Shown here in pieces: positions 1-9,635 of a stretch of DNA of 64,000 nt. This DNA is from F1-80-MAGs062 sp046345315. Its GTDB lineage: Bacteria > Planctomycetota > Planctomycetia > Planctomycetales > Planctomycetaceae. A program made the translations under genes and the position numbers. Every line of letters begins with the position of its first letter. Positions within the stretch are counted from its first letter, which is position 1. The stretch covers positions 81,898 to 145,897 of the forward strand of contig JBKDKA010000157.1 in NCBI GenBank assembly GCA_046345315.1. Direction: 5' to 3'. The notes beneath the pieces were generated by a model. The model was not told the origin of the DNA. It did not search any database and worked only from the letters and a program-made list of their open reading frames with translations.

Positions 1-299
1 CCCATCCCGCCCCGTCCGGCAAGTCGGAGAATACGATAGTCGTTCAGGCTGACAAGCTGAGGTGCAGTTTCAGCTGTCTCCGGATGCATCGCAGACGCTG
101 AAATGACGTTTTCCATGAACAGCATCAGCCGACATTTGCGACGGACTGTCTCTGCATGTTCCGGATAGCGCGCAACGAGTTCATCAATCGATGGTTTGTT
201 TCCGGATCGAAGCGCAGCCAGAAAGGCATCGATCTCTTCCTCCGGCATTTCCCACGAATCGTGCAGTGTGGAATCTCGATTTCCGCGCTGGGTCGCCAT
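1..299 (-). CDS. Serine/threonine protein kinase, N-terminal part (cut by window edge)
   Basis: Only the first 99 codons are in the window. The N-terminal 85 residues are acidic and helical (EEEIDAFLAALRSG, then a segment resembling the short region that precedes the kinase fold in planctomycete kinases). After it the kinase domain begins with NDYRILRLAGRGGM, the start of the glycine-rich ATP loop. The ATG at 297-299 lies 19 bases after the stop of the ECF sigma gene, with GGAG just upstream, so the two are probably one transcript. ECF sigma plus kinase pairs are common in planctomycetes, where the kinase may transmit the signal to the sigma factor; that role is inferred. The catalytic loop is outside the window, so activity cannot be judged. 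Confidence 0.85.
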   Translation of the reverse strand, partial: MATQRGNRDSTLHDSWEMPEEEIDAFLAALRSGNKPSIDELVARYPEHAETVRRKCRLMLFMENVISASAMHPETAETAPQLVSLNDYRILRLAGRGGM

Positions 300-318
300 C
301 TCCGGGATTCTCCATGCT

Positions 319-897
319 TCAGCAGAGACTTGTGCAGGAAATCATTTCCTGAAGTCGTTCGAGGGCGCGGTTATAGCGTTTGCTGGCTGCTGTGCCGGTG
401 ATTCCGAGTCGATCGGCACATTCCTGATTCGTCATGTTTTCCACGTGCCGCAGGATGAGGATCTCCTGATCTCCCGGTGTCAGTTGACTGATCATGGCCT
501 GAACCTGATGCCGTGTCTCCGATCGGATCAGGACCGAAGATGGACTGGCCACGGACGCCGAGAGTATGTCAACGAGCTGCGACGATGTGTCCGAAGAATC
601 TCGATTGAGCGGACATTCGAAGGACACACTGCGTTTTCTTGTTCGGAGATGAAAACGCCGCAGTTTCTGAACACACTGTTTGACAAGAAATCGAAGCCAG
701 AATCCAATCGGTACTTCGCTTCGGTCCTCACGACTCTCCAGCCGCTGCGTTGCCTCCACCCAGGCATCCTGAACAACGTCAGACGGGCTGACTCGCTGAC
801 GGAGTCTGGCATCGAGGTGATAATCGGCGACTTTGCGAAGTTGCTGATATTCCGCAGTGAACGATCTTTCGAGATCTTCTTCTCGCAGGGACGGCAT
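319..897 (-). CDS. ECF-type RNA polymerase sigma factor
   Basis: A 192-residue protein with the two ECF domains. Region 2 is near residues 15-60, with SPSDVVQDAWVEATQRL matching the -10 recognition/core-binding helix. Region 4 is near 135-185, with LTPGDQEILILRHVENMT followed by a helix-turn-helix ending NRALERLQEMI. No anti-sigma gene is adjacent; the next gene on the strand is a Ser/Thr kinase, the usual planctomycete arrangement. The ATG at 895-897 is preceded by AAGGAG at good spacing, which fixes the start. It would direct RNA polymerase to a small regulon; its targets cannot be read from this window. Confidence 0.9.
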   Translation of the reverse strand: MPSLREEDLERSFTAEYQQLRKVADYHLDARLRQRVSPSDVVQDAWVEATQRLESREDRSEVPIGFWLRFLVKQCVQKLRRFHLRTRKRSVSFECPLNRDSSDTSSQLVDILSASVASPSSVLIRSETRHQVQAMISQLTPGDQEILILRHVENMTNQECADRLGITGTAASKRYNRALERLQEMISCTSLC

Positions 898-1184
898 ACA
901 CGATCTCCTTCATTCTTCGACACTCGAAAGACTAGCTCACGGAAATCATCGCCGCCGAACCGCTTGATAATTTCCGTTGCCGAGCAAACGAGTTCTGCGA
1001 ACGCTTGTGCGGTTTTGCGAACATCTCCGTCCGATTCTGATGATCATTTGAATCAGGGGGATTTTTCTGCGAGATCTCAAAACGGGAACACGTGATTTCA
1101 GCGACATCCCCGAATACTTCGAGCTAAGAGTCCTCAGGTCATGCCGGAGACAGATTTGCCAGGTGAGCTGAGGACTCGGACGAA

Positions 1185-4100
1185 ATGAAGTTCAACCGAT
1201 TGATGAGCAGCCGAGGGCGGAAAGGAAACTTCACTTCGACTCTTTTGACGGCTGTTCATTCGAAAGCTGAATCGCTGCGAGCCTGTCGAAATCAGGATTA
1301 TTCCGGGAGTGCTGATTCTGCCGGCGGCGCTCGCCAGGCCTTTTCGATTGAAATGGCGGAGCTCGAAAGCCTGCTTCTGATGTCTGCTTCGTCTGCGGAT
1401 GTCAGTGACGCTCTGCAATCGGACTCCGGTGACTGGGCGGAATCTTCGATCGTTCTCGATGAGTTCCAGAACACCACGCCGGTGTTCGAAACTCTTTTTC
1501 GTGAATTGACAGAGCTGTCGGATGACCAGCCCACTCCTGAGGTTCGGAGTTCTTCATCTGAGTTCATCAATGACGAATCTGATACTTCAGTTATCCAGAA
1601 TTCTTTTCTGGAGCTGACAGTCGAGCTGACAACAGCCCGAAAAGAAATCGTGTTCATCGATGCGTCCGTCCCCGATCATGAGATGCTCGTCAGAGACATT
1701 CTGAACAGTGGAGCTCCGGAAACAGAATTCCAGACGATCCTGCTTCGGGGGAATGACAGCGGGGTTCGACAGATCTCGGAAGCACTTGCTCTGGCCGGGG
1801 AAGTGTCCGCTGTTCACATTATTTCCCATGGGGCGTCCGGTGAAATTCTTCTGGGTCATGATCAGCTGTCACTGAACAATCTGCCGGATTATGTGCAGCA
1901 GATTGGCCTCTGGTCAGCGTCGCTGACCGCAGATGCTGATGTTCTGTTCGACGGATGCGATGTTGCAGCTGCTCCTGCTGGACAGCAGTTGTTGTCGGAG
2001 ATCGGATCGGCAGGGGGATTCGATGTCGCAGCAAGCGACGATCGAACGGGACATGCAGGATTGGACGGAGACTGGGATCTTGAGTTTCGATATGGTGACG
2101 TAGAAACTCAGATTCCTTTCTCCGAATCCCTCCAGACCCAGTGGGTTCATACGCTCGACTTTCTGAGCGACTTCAACAGCAGTTCGATATCCACTCAGTT
2201 AAACGTCACCGGAACGAATTCGGGATGGACAGTCACTCAGGGGGCCGTGGATTTCTTCGCGAATGGCTACCTGTTTCTTTCCGTGCCTGCCGGCGGGCGA
2301 GCTGTTGATCTGAACGGTATCCTGACTGCCGGAAGAATCGAAACCGCGTTAAGCACTGTGGCCGGTCATGTGTATGACGTGTCCTTCTATCTGGGAGGTT
2401 CCGGATTCGGTACCTACTCGGTGGGCGTCGAAGCTGCAGGGACGTCGGCATCAATCTCCGCGAACATGCCGCTGTTTAACAGTTTTCTGCTGATGAACTG
2501 GCAGTCGCAGACTTTTTCATTCACGGCTGTTGATACCTCAACGACACTGAGCTTTGAGTCACTCAATCTTTTTGCGAGCGATGGCCCGCTCATCAGTTAT
2601 CTGCGCGTGACAGATGTGACACTGAACGGAGCCAATCAGCCGGCACTCGGTACTCCGATCATTACCGGTCTTACTGAAGAAGACCAGACTCTGGGAGTCG
2701 ACGTTTCCGGTATCTCAGACTTTGACGGTCTGGGTACATTCAGCTATCGATGGCTGCGAGATGGTGCTGAGATCGCGGGAGAAACCAACAGCACGTATCA
2801 GACAAGTGACTCCGATGTCGGGCATCAGATCAGTGTGGAGGTTTCATTCAATGACAGCCTCGGACATCTGGAGGTACTGAGGTCGTCGGTGACATCTTCG
2901 ATTGCGAACGTGAATGATGCGCCGGTGGGTGTTCCGTCGATCAATGGCGTTTTGACAGAGAACGACGTACTTTCTGCGAACGTTGCCGGGATCTCGGATG
3001 CTGATGGTCTGGGGACATTAAGTTATCAGTGGCTTCGCAACGGGAATGCGATCTCCGGCGCCACGAACAGCAGCTACACACTGGGCGATTCTGACGTTGG
3101 ACGTTCGTTGAGCGTTCGAGTGAGCTACACGGACCTGAACGGCACCGTGGAAACATTGACGTCTTCGGTGACATCGTCGATTGGTAACGTGAATGACGTT
3201 CCGGTAGGTCTTCCGTTGATCAACGGCATTCTGACGGAGGACGAGATTCTTTCTGCGAACGTTGCGGGGATTTCGGATGCCGATGGTCTGGGTACGTTGA
3301 GTTACCAGTGGCTTCGCAACGGGAATGCGATCTCCGGCGCGACGAACAGCAGCTACACACTGGGCGATTCGGATGTTGGTCGTTCGTTGAGTGTTCGTGT
3401 GAGCTACACGGACCTGAATGGAACGGTGGAAACACTGACGTCTTCGGTGACATCGTCAATCGGCAACGTGAATGACGTTCCTGTAGGTCTTCCGTTGATC
3501 AACGGCATTCTGACGGAGGACAAAGTTCTTTCTGCGAACGTTGCGGGGATTTCGGATGCCGATGGTCTGGGGACATTGAGTTACCAGTGGCTCCGCAATG
3601 GAAGTGCGATCTCCGGCGCCACGAGCAGCAGCTACACGCTGGGCGATTCGGATGTTGGTCGTTCGTTGAGCGTCCGAGTGAGCTACACGGACCTGAACGG
3701 CACCGTGGAAACATTGACGTCTTCGGTGACATCGTCGATTGCGAACGTGAATGATGTTCCTGTGATTTCGGGACCCGGAGTTCAGCAGGTCGACCTTAAT
3801 CATGGAACTGGAGTTCTGGATATTCAGGTTTCCGACATCGACAATCCTGTCGATTCTCTTATTCTCAGCGTGTCGAGCAGTGATGCTGGTGTGATACCTC
3901 TTTCGAGCATCCTGCTGGGAGGATCCGGAGCTCAGCGTACCGTTGAGATTCTGCCGATTGTGTCTTCTTTCTCCGGTTCAGTCTGGATCACGCTCAGCGT
4001 CACGGATTCGATCGATACTTCGGAGTTTCAGTTTGAAGTCATTCTGGGAGCAGCATTCAATACGGGTTTTCTGGATCAGGGGATACCCATAGCCGTCGAG

Positions 4101-5045
4101 AACACCGGTGGCAATTCTTCACCTGAAATCGGTGGAACAGTGAACCAGCCCGACTCGTCAGCAGGATCCGATTTTGAAGACGAATCGGATTTCAGCAACA
4201 CGGAGTCACGTGGTCAGGCGTTTCTGGATGATCTGCTTTCCGGATCAGCATCCGCCCTGATAAATCACAGAAACGATCACAGCGATCAATCAGAAGAGGC
4301 TGAACTTCAGAAGGAAGTCGATCAGATTATTCAGAAGGTCGTGAGCCATAGTCACGATCTGATCGAGGAAACACTCAGTGACACTGATACGGAGTCAGTG
4401 GCTGACGAAGTAAATGATGAGGCTCTGAGGGCTTATCAGCGGCTGCTGGTGTCAGAAACAGTTCCGCTCGGCGAATTCGGTGCGGAATCAGATGACGGCG
4501 ATGCGGGTTCTGTCATTACGGCCACGGAACTGACAATTGGCTTCGCGGAGGACTCAACGAATGGTCCTGCTGAGGGAGAAATACCCTCATCGGCGGAGAT
4601 TGTCGAAGAGGTTGCCGCTGATGAAGTGACGAAGTCTGCATCATCTGCTGTCATGACGAGTGTCATCGCCGTCGGCGCTTTGACGTCGCTGGGGAAAGCG
4701 TCTGCTGTCGGAGCAATTGGTACCTCGACAACGACGAATTCATTTCTCAACGTGGTGGCTCGTGGGCGTCTCGCTGCTGCTCGCAGCTTCGAAACCGTCG
4801 TTGGTCGATTCGCGACAGAGTCAGGAAGTGAATCTGTCCGGACGCTGGTCTGCGAACAGATTACAACATCAGGCCAGAGCGGTCGAACATTTGATACAGG
4901 TGGGACTGCAGTTTCACTGCTGGCTTCCACAACGCCACTGTGGTGGACATTCGATCCGCTCGTTGTTCTGGACCGATTCGCGGAAGATTACGGTTCGCAT
5001 GATGCAGCAGAGTTGAAGAGCCTGGTCTCGATTGTTCAAAAATAA
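1185..5045 (+). CDS. Giant DUF4347 / DUF642 / Ig-like repeat surface protein
   Basis: A 1286-residue protein, probably exported. The N-terminus carries the segment ELESLLLMSAS near residue 60, like the degenerate LEPR-type motif of large planctomycete surface proteins. Residues about 150-325 match DUF4347: a Rossmann/caspase-like segment with HIISHGASGEILLG and VLFDGCDVAAA, giving a His and Cys in the places of a CHAT/caspase dyad. Residues about 326-485 resemble DUF642, a jelly-roll sugar-binding fold (AVDLNGILTAGRIETALSTV). Four Ig-like units of 93 residues follow (about 490-862), then a further beta-rich domain and an acidic C-terminal part ending in a hydrophobic stretch (VMTSVIAVGALTSLGKASAV). 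The start ATG has GAGG upstream. An adhesion or cell-surface role is inferred; protease activity is not shown. Confidence 0.8.
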   Translation: MKFNRLMSSRGRKGNFTSTLLTAVHSKAESLRACRNQDYSGSADSAGGARQAFSIEMAELESLLLMSASSADVSDALQSDSGDWAESSIVLDEFQNTTPVFETLFRELTELSDDQPTPEVRSSSSEFINDESDTSVIQNSFLELTVELTTARKEIVFIDASVPDHEMLVRDILNSGAPETEFQTILLRGNDSGVRQISEALALAGEVSAVHIISHGASGEILLGHDQLSLNNLPDYVQQIGLWSASLTADADVLFDGCDVAAAPAGQQLLSEIGSAGGFDVAASDDRTGHAGLDGDWDLEFRYGDVETQIPFSESLQTQWVHTLDFLSDFNSSSISTQLNVTGTNSGWTVTQGAVDFFANGYLFLSVPAGGRAVDLNGILTAGRIETALSTVAGHVYDVSFYLGGSGFGTYSVGVEAAGTSASISANMPLFNSFLLMNWQSQTFSFTAVDTSTTLSFESLNLFASDGPLISYLRVTDVTLNGANQPALGTPIITGLTEEDQTLGVDVSGISDFDGLGTFSYRWLRDGAEIAGETNSTYQTSDSDVGHQISVEVSFNDSLGHLEVLRSSVTSSIANVNDAPVGVPSINGVLTENDVLSANVAGISDADGLGTLSYQWLRNGNAISGATNSSYTLGDSDVGRSLSVRVSYTDLNGTVETLTSSVTSSIGNVNDVPVGLPLINGILTEDEILSANVAGISDADGLGTLSYQWLRNGNAISGATNSSYTLGDSDVGRSLSVRVSYTDLNGTVETLTSSVTSSIGNVNDVPVGLPLINGILTEDKVLSANVAGISDADGLGTLSYQWLRNGSAISGATSSSYTLGDSDVGRSLSVRVSYTDLNGTVETLTSSVTSSIANVNDVPVISGPGVQQVDLNHGTGVLDIQVSDIDNPVDSLILSVSSSDAGVIPLSSILLGGSGAQRTVEILPIVSSFSGSVWITLSVTDSIDTSEFQFEVILGAAFNTGFLDQGIPIAVENTGGNSSPEIGGTVNQPDSSAGSDFEDESDFSNTESRGQAFLDDLLSGSASALINHRNDHSDQSEEAELQKEVDQIIQKVVSHSHDLIEETLSDTDTESVADEVNDEALRAYQRLLVSETVPLGEFGAESDDGDAGSVITATELTIGFAEDSTNGPAEGEIPSSAEIVEEVAADEVTKSASSAVMTSVIAVGALTSLGKASAVGAIGTSTTTNSFLNVVARGRLAAARSFETVVGRFATESGSESVRTLVCEQITTSGQSGRTFDTGGTAVSLLASTTPLWWTFDPLVVLDRFAEDYGSHDAAELKSLVSIVQK
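2932..3768 (+). repeat. Three near-identical 279-bp tandem repeats inside the surface-protein gene
   Basis: Units begin at about 2932, 3211 and 3490, each 279 bp (93 codons) and covering INGxLTE, DADGLGTLSYQWLRNG and GDSDVGRSLSVRVSYTDLNG. A more divergent unit precedes them at about 2653-2931 (YRWLRDGAEIAGETNS). The last three are almost identical in DNA as well as protein, including at third codon positions, which points to recent duplication or gene conversion. Confidence 0.9.
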
Positions 5046-5206
5046 CGAACAGGCGGTTTGTTTCGAAACCGTGGACGACTCCGCCATTGATCAGTTCAGC
5101 GGACCCGATCAACAGTTTCAGGCAGCTTCGCAGACCCGTATTTATTCCTTCGCTTCGGCATTCTGCGTTGTGGAGCCGGCGGATTCTGCCGATACACCCA
5201 TTCGGC

Positions 5207-7576
5207 ATGAAAATCGTCTCCACAACAACTCGAATCTCAATTTCCCTGGCATGTCTCACAGTGACTGCCATGTTCAGCGCGAGCCTGCTTGGTTTGTTTC
5301 CGGATGAACGTGCGGAACGGCTGAGATCCAGAAGTCGATTGATTGAAAGTGTTGCCGTTCATTTCTGTGGTGTTGCCCGGAAGGTGGATGCAACAGCCGT
5401 CGGAAAGATTCTGGCCGATCTGATCGCACGAAACCCGGACCTGATTTCCATTGGAATTCGTCGTCCGGATGGTCAGTATCTGGTTGAAGCGGGTGAACAT
5501 CGCGAGCTCTGGGACGCATCCGGCAAAGAAGACCTGATCGATACTCAGATGCAGTTTCCGCTTTACGGCAACTCAGAACTCTGGGGGACTCTGGAAGCGC
5601 GCTTCGTCCCCACCATGCCGTTATCACGTTTTCGCTGGTGGCCGGGCAGGAGAACACAGTCCGTTGTGTTTGTCGGCTTTCTCTGCCTTGTTCTGTTTCA
5701 TCTGTTCCTTCGCAAAGCTCTTCAGCACCTGAATCCCAGTCGTGCTGTGCCACGACGAGTTCACGAAGCACTCGATGCTCTTGCGGAAGGTCTGGTGATT
5801 CTCGACGAAGCTGGTCGAATCGTGCTCACCAATTCAGCATTCGCTACGGCGGTGTCGATTCCGAGAGAGAAAATCGTTGGGATGCTCGTTTCGGAGTTCA
5901 CCTGGCAGCACAAGGCTGGGGCTCTGCTGCCGTGGCAACAGGTACTGCAAGGCGGGGAGACTCTGACCGGCGTCCTGATGAGATCCGCTGAAACCGGAGA
6001 TCGAACCTTTTCTGTAAGTGCCGTACCCATTCGAGATGACCTTGAAGTCGTCCGTGGCGCGATGGTCAGTTTCGAAGATGTGACTGCTCTGGAGAAGAAC
6101 AAAGCAGAACTTGTGCGTATGCTTGACGAACTTCGTGTGTCGCGTGACGAAATTCGTGATCAGAACGAGGAGCTCGAGAAGCTTGCGACACAGGATCCAC
6201 TGACCGGATGTCTTAATCGGCGAGCTTTCTTCGGGCGGTTCGAACTTCACTGGAAGCTGGCCGAGAAGCATCAGCAGGCACTTTCCTGTGTCATCGTGGA
6301 CGTTGACCATTTCAAGTCCGTCAACGATACGTGGGGGCACAGTACCGGGGATGAAGTTCTCAGTGCAGTGGGCAGGCTGCTCGGGTCTCTCGTGCAGAAT
6401 CAGGAATGTGTCTGTCGGTATGGTGGTGAAGAATTCTGCATCCTACTGCCCGAAACTTCACTGGATACTGCTGCCGAACGAGCCGAGCTGATCAGAACGG
6501 AGATCGCCGGACTTCAGTTTTCACAGCTGTCCATTACAGCGAGTCTTGGTGTCTCATCACGCGATCAGAACGCGGCTGGACCGCTGCTGATGCTGGAACA
6601 GGCTGACAAATGCCTTTACGCAGCCAAGCGAAGCGGTCGAAATCGTGTCGTTCGATTTGATGCGATGCCCGTGTTGCCTGACGAGGGCAAAGGACTCGCT
6701 CAGTCGCGGCGCGAGAAACGGGAAGAGCAGGGGCCAGTACCTTTTGAAGCGGTTTCCGCACTGCTTGCGGCTTTGTCGTTTCGTGATCCTGCGACGGCTG
6801 AGCACAGTCGTCGAGTAGCTGATCTCTGTGTTCAGACCGGCGCATCGCTGCTCAGTAAAGCAGACTGCTATACGCTGGAAATGGCTGCGCTGCTTCATGA
6901 TATCGGAAAGGTGGGTGTTCCGGACTCGATTCTGCTGAAATCAGGGGAGCTTTCTCACGACGAGTGGACTGTCATGGACAGGCATGAGCTGTTCGGTGTG
7001 GAGATTGTCCGCAAGGCATTTGCGTCGAGTCAGCTGGCTGCCATCATTCAGTACCACCGGGCATGGTTCAACGGTCTGGCACGAAACGAGTCACTTCCGG
7101 CCGGTGCTTCGATTCCGATCGAGGCGAGACTTCTTGCGATCGCTGATGCTTACGATTCCATGACGATGAATCGCTCATGGCGAAAGGGTCGAACACGCAT
7201 CGAGGCGTTTGAGGAACTCCGCCGCTGTGCCGGGACTCAGTTCGACCCGGAACTTGTGGAACACTTCATTGCAGGCTTCGAGCCCGAAGCTGCTTCTGAT
7301 CGTGATGCCGCCGTATCTCGAGCGTCGACGCTGCTGGTGCTGAATGATCTGAATGCTATGGCGAGCTCCTTGACGGAACGTGACTTCGACCGCGTTGTCA
7401 CGATTTCGACTCATATCGAACAGACGGCAGCACAGATGGGAGCGACTCGCCTCCGAACAAAGGCCGAACAGCTTCGGACTGCCGTTCTGTCCGAATCAGA
7501 GATTCTGGAAATCCTGAAGATGGCTCAGGAACTCACGCACGAGTGTCGTCAGCTCAACCAGATCGCAAAGACCTGA
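5207..7576 (+). CDS. Membrane PAS-GGDEF-HD domain cyclic-di-GMP protein
   Basis: A 789-residue protein. Two membrane helices (about residues 8-31 and 150-172) bracket an extracytoplasmic sensor region. A PAS domain follows (about 187-290, EGLVILDEAGRIVLTNSAFA), then a GGDEF domain with active-type RYGGEEF near 404-411 and DVDHFKSVNDTWGH, so c-di-GMP synthesis is likely. The inhibitory RxxD site before it is replaced by QNQE. The C-terminal part is an HD domain (LLHDIGKVGVPD near 560). Where an HD-GYP phosphodiesterase has HHExxDGxGYP this protein has YHRAWFNG, so the GYP signature is missing. The start was set at the ATG at 5207, just before the first membrane helix; no ATG, GTG or TTG further upstream has better support. 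Confidence 0.85.
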   Translation: MKIVSTTTRISISLACLTVTAMFSASLLGLFPDERAERLRSRSRLIESVAVHFCGVARKVDATAVGKILADLIARNPDLISIGIRRPDGQYLVEAGEHRELWDASGKEDLIDTQMQFPLYGNSELWGTLEARFVPTMPLSRFRWWPGRRTQSVVFVGFLCLVLFHLFLRKALQHLNPSRAVPRRVHEALDALAEGLVILDEAGRIVLTNSAFATAVSIPREKIVGMLVSEFTWQHKAGALLPWQQVLQGGETLTGVLMRSAETGDRTFSVSAVPIRDDLEVVRGAMVSFEDVTALEKNKAELVRMLDELRVSRDEIRDQNEELEKLATQDPLTGCLNRRAFFGRFELHWKLAEKHQQALSCVIVDVDHFKSVNDTWGHSTGDEVLSAVGRLLGSLVQNQECVCRYGGEEFCILLPETSLDTAAERAELIRTEIAGLQFSQLSITASLGVSSRDQNAAGPLLMLEQADKCLYAAKRSGRNRVVRFDAMPVLPDEGKGLAQSRREKREEQGPVPFEAVSALLAALSFRDPATAEHSRRVADLCVQTGASLLSKADCYTLEMAALLHDIGKVGVPDSILLKSGELSHDEWTVMDRHELFGVEIVRKAFASSQLAAIIQYHRAWFNGLARNESLPAGASIPIEARLLAIADAYDSMTMNRSWRKGRTRIEAFEELRRCAGTQFDPELVEHFIAGFEPEAASDRDAAVSRASTLLVLNDLNAMASSLTERDFDRVVTISTHIEQTAAQMGATRLRTKAEQLRTAVLSESEILEILKMAQELTHECRQLNQIAKT

Positions 7577-7889
7577 ACGAGAATTGAATGCGCAGAAACT
7601 GCCGATCGGAACAGGTCTCTCTGCAGGTGCCTGAGATGCTGCTTTCCATATCAGACCTGTCGTTAAATTTCCCCTGACTTCGCCAACTGGAGCCCGCAAA
7701 GAGATTCTTTGCGTTGCATGTCCTGCAATCGTTGCGAAGCGATGTTCTCAGGTCGATACATTCCCTGAGCGGACAGCGTCCGCATGACCCATGCTGACCG
7801 GACAACCGGAGGCCTGCGGAGGCTTCACGCCTCACCGTGAGCCTCCGTCAACTATCGTTCGATGCACAGCGGCATGGAGGCCGAGTGAT
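7577..7889. other. Intergenic stretch with leader hairpin
   Basis: No convincing gene. A near-perfect stem lies at 7818-7846: GGAGGCTTCACG pairs with CGTGAGCCTCC across a 6-base loop, with one bulged base. It is 44 bases before the porin start, so it would lie in the porin mRNA leader. There is no T run after it, so it is not an obvious terminator. Confidence 0.5.
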
Positions 7890-9464
7890 ATGACAGGCGG
7901 GCAGGGACGTTCGCAGTTGTTGGTGGCTGTATGGTGCCTGAGTTCACTGTGCCTGAACCCGCTGCAGGCGGACGATCTCGACACAGGATTTCGCACTCCT
8001 GCTGGATTGCTTACTCCGTTCGATTCCGTGGCTGACGAACCGCTTCTCCGAATCGCTGAGAGTTCCGAAGACTCTGAGACAAGTGAGGGAGCTGAAGATC
8101 CAGGCCCTCGTGCCATGGATTACGAAACGGAGATTCTTCGACTTCAGGAAAGTCTGAAGGAGCTTGAATCCTCGCACAAAAAGCTGCTGGATTCTGAAAA
8201 GAAACGGACTGACGCTGAGAAGAAGAAAGACTCAGGCGGCGAGAAGAAGAAAGACGGCGAGAAGAAGGCCGATGACGCCTGGACTGATATGTCGACGGAC
8301 AAATGGACCGTCAAGTTTGGCGGTCATATCCAGTTGGACTACATCAACTGGGTGAATGCGGATCCCGCGATTACGCCCGCCACAGGTCCTGGAACTCAGG
8401 ATTACTTTGAATTCCGACGTCTACGACTGCTGGCTGATGGTACCGGATACGGTGTCTGCGACTTCCGCCTTCAGATGACGCTGGAACCAGAGACAATCGA
8501 AGACAACACGAGTGCCACCGCACCGACGACACCTGATGTGAAGGATGCTTATTTTTCAATGAACGAGATCCCGGGGCTCGGTCGCGTCCGAATCGGGAAC
8601 TTCTTCGTGCCGTTCAGCCTGGAACAGGTAACCAACGACACAAACAATATCTTCATGGAACGTTCGATGCCGTCGCAGGGGATCTTTGCCGCGGATCGTG
8701 AGGTTGGGATTGCCGCCTACAATTGCACAGACGACCAGAATGTGACCTGGACTTACGGCGCCTTCTTCGACAGTATCAGCGAATCCCAGAAGAGGCGAGT
8801 TGACGACAATCAGGGATTGCGGCTCAGCGGGCGTGTCACGTGGCTGCCATACTACGACGAACCATCGAATGGCAGATATCTTGTTCATACGGGAGCCGGA
8901 ATTCTTTTCACGGACGACCAGAATGACAGTGTTCGGTTTCGGGCTAGGCCGCAGACCCGTGAAGGGCCGCGAATCCTCGACAGTGGTGCACTTGCTGCAG
9001 ACCGATACACCACGGGCAATCTGGAGTTTGCTGTCGTCTGGGGGCAGTTCACGCTGCAGAGTGAAGCTTTTCTGTCACAGGTCGACATGAACGCCGGCGG
9101 AGCTCAGAATCTCGGTGGAGCTTATGTCCACGGGAGCTACTTCCTGACCGGTGAGAATCGTATCTTCGAACGATTCGGCCAGCATGGACCCCAGTTTGGC
9201 CGCAACGTACCCAACTCCAACTTCTTTATGGTGCCGGGATCGATCAGCCCGGGGGCCTGGGAAGCGAAAATGAGATGGTCCACTCTGACGCTCGATGAGT
9301 TTGATCGAGGGCGCTACAACGACCTGACAACAGGATTCAACTGGTATTTCTCCGACAGAACTCGAATCATGTTTGACTGGATACACCCTGTGACGTCTGC
9401 TGAATCGCGTTTCGGTGCAACTCAGTCTGACCTGCTGGCGATGCGTTTTGATGTGAACTGGTAA
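7890..9464 (+). CDS. OprP/OprO-type outer-membrane porin
   Basis: A 524-residue exported protein. A signal peptide is clear (QLLVAVWCLSSLCLNPLQA, then DDLDTG). Residues about 75-130 form a charged coiled coil (ILRLQESLKELESSHKKL) running into a Lys/Glu-rich linker with three copies of EKKKD-like units. The rest is a beta-barrel of the phosphate-selective porin O/P family: KFGGHIQLDYINW, FRRLRLLADGTGYG, RVRIGNFFVPFSLEQ, and a terminal strand ending in aromatic W (LAMRFDVNW). It would form an outer-membrane channel for anions; substrate choice cannot be read. The N-terminal coiled coil may contact the cell wall (inference). The start at 7890 was chosen because it directly precedes the signal peptide. 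Confidence 0.88.
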   Translation: MTGGQGRSQLLVAVWCLSSLCLNPLQADDLDTGFRTPAGLLTPFDSVADEPLLRIAESSEDSETSEGAEDPGPRAMDYETEILRLQESLKELESSHKKLLDSEKKRTDAEKKKDSGGEKKKDGEKKADDAWTDMSTDKWTVKFGGHIQLDYINWVNADPAITPATGPGTQDYFEFRRLRLLADGTGYGVCDFRLQMTLEPETIEDNTSATAPTTPDVKDAYFSMNEIPGLGRVRIGNFFVPFSLEQVTNDTNNIFMERSMPSQGIFAADREVGIAAYNCTDDQNVTWTYGAFFDSISESQKRRVDDNQGLRLSGRVTWLPYYDEPSNGRYLVHTGAGILFTDDQNDSVRFRARPQTREGPRILDSGALAADRYTTGNLEFAVVWGQFTLQSEAFLSQVDMNAGGAQNLGGAYVHGSYFLTGENRIFERFGQHGPQFGRNVPNSNFFMVPGSISPGAWEAKMRWSTLTLDEFDRGRYNDLTTGFNWYFSDRTRIMFDWIHPVTSAESRFGATQSDLLAMRFDVNW

Positions 9465-9635
9465 CGCCTTCCGATCCGGCTGCGATTTTGAGCCGCGATT
9501 AAGCGTCAAACAAAGCGGGAAGGAACGGGATCGCTCGGGAAGACAGGACTTCCTGAGGATATCTGTGATGCATTGTGAAGTCGATGAGTTCAGAAATCCG
9601 TTTCAGCATTTGAATGGACGCTGGAAACGAGCAGG

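Noticed and set aside
196..1095. A 299-residue open frame on the + strand
   Set aside because: It lies opposite the ECF sigma factor and the kinase start and has no recognisable features.
2932..3768. A CRISPR-like or mobile repeat array
   Set aside because: The 279-bp units are in-frame protein repeats with no spacers.
5087..5206. A longer N-terminus for the GGDEF protein
   Set aside because: It would begin at ATT, and lacks export or ribosome-site features; ATG 5207 directly precedes the first helix.
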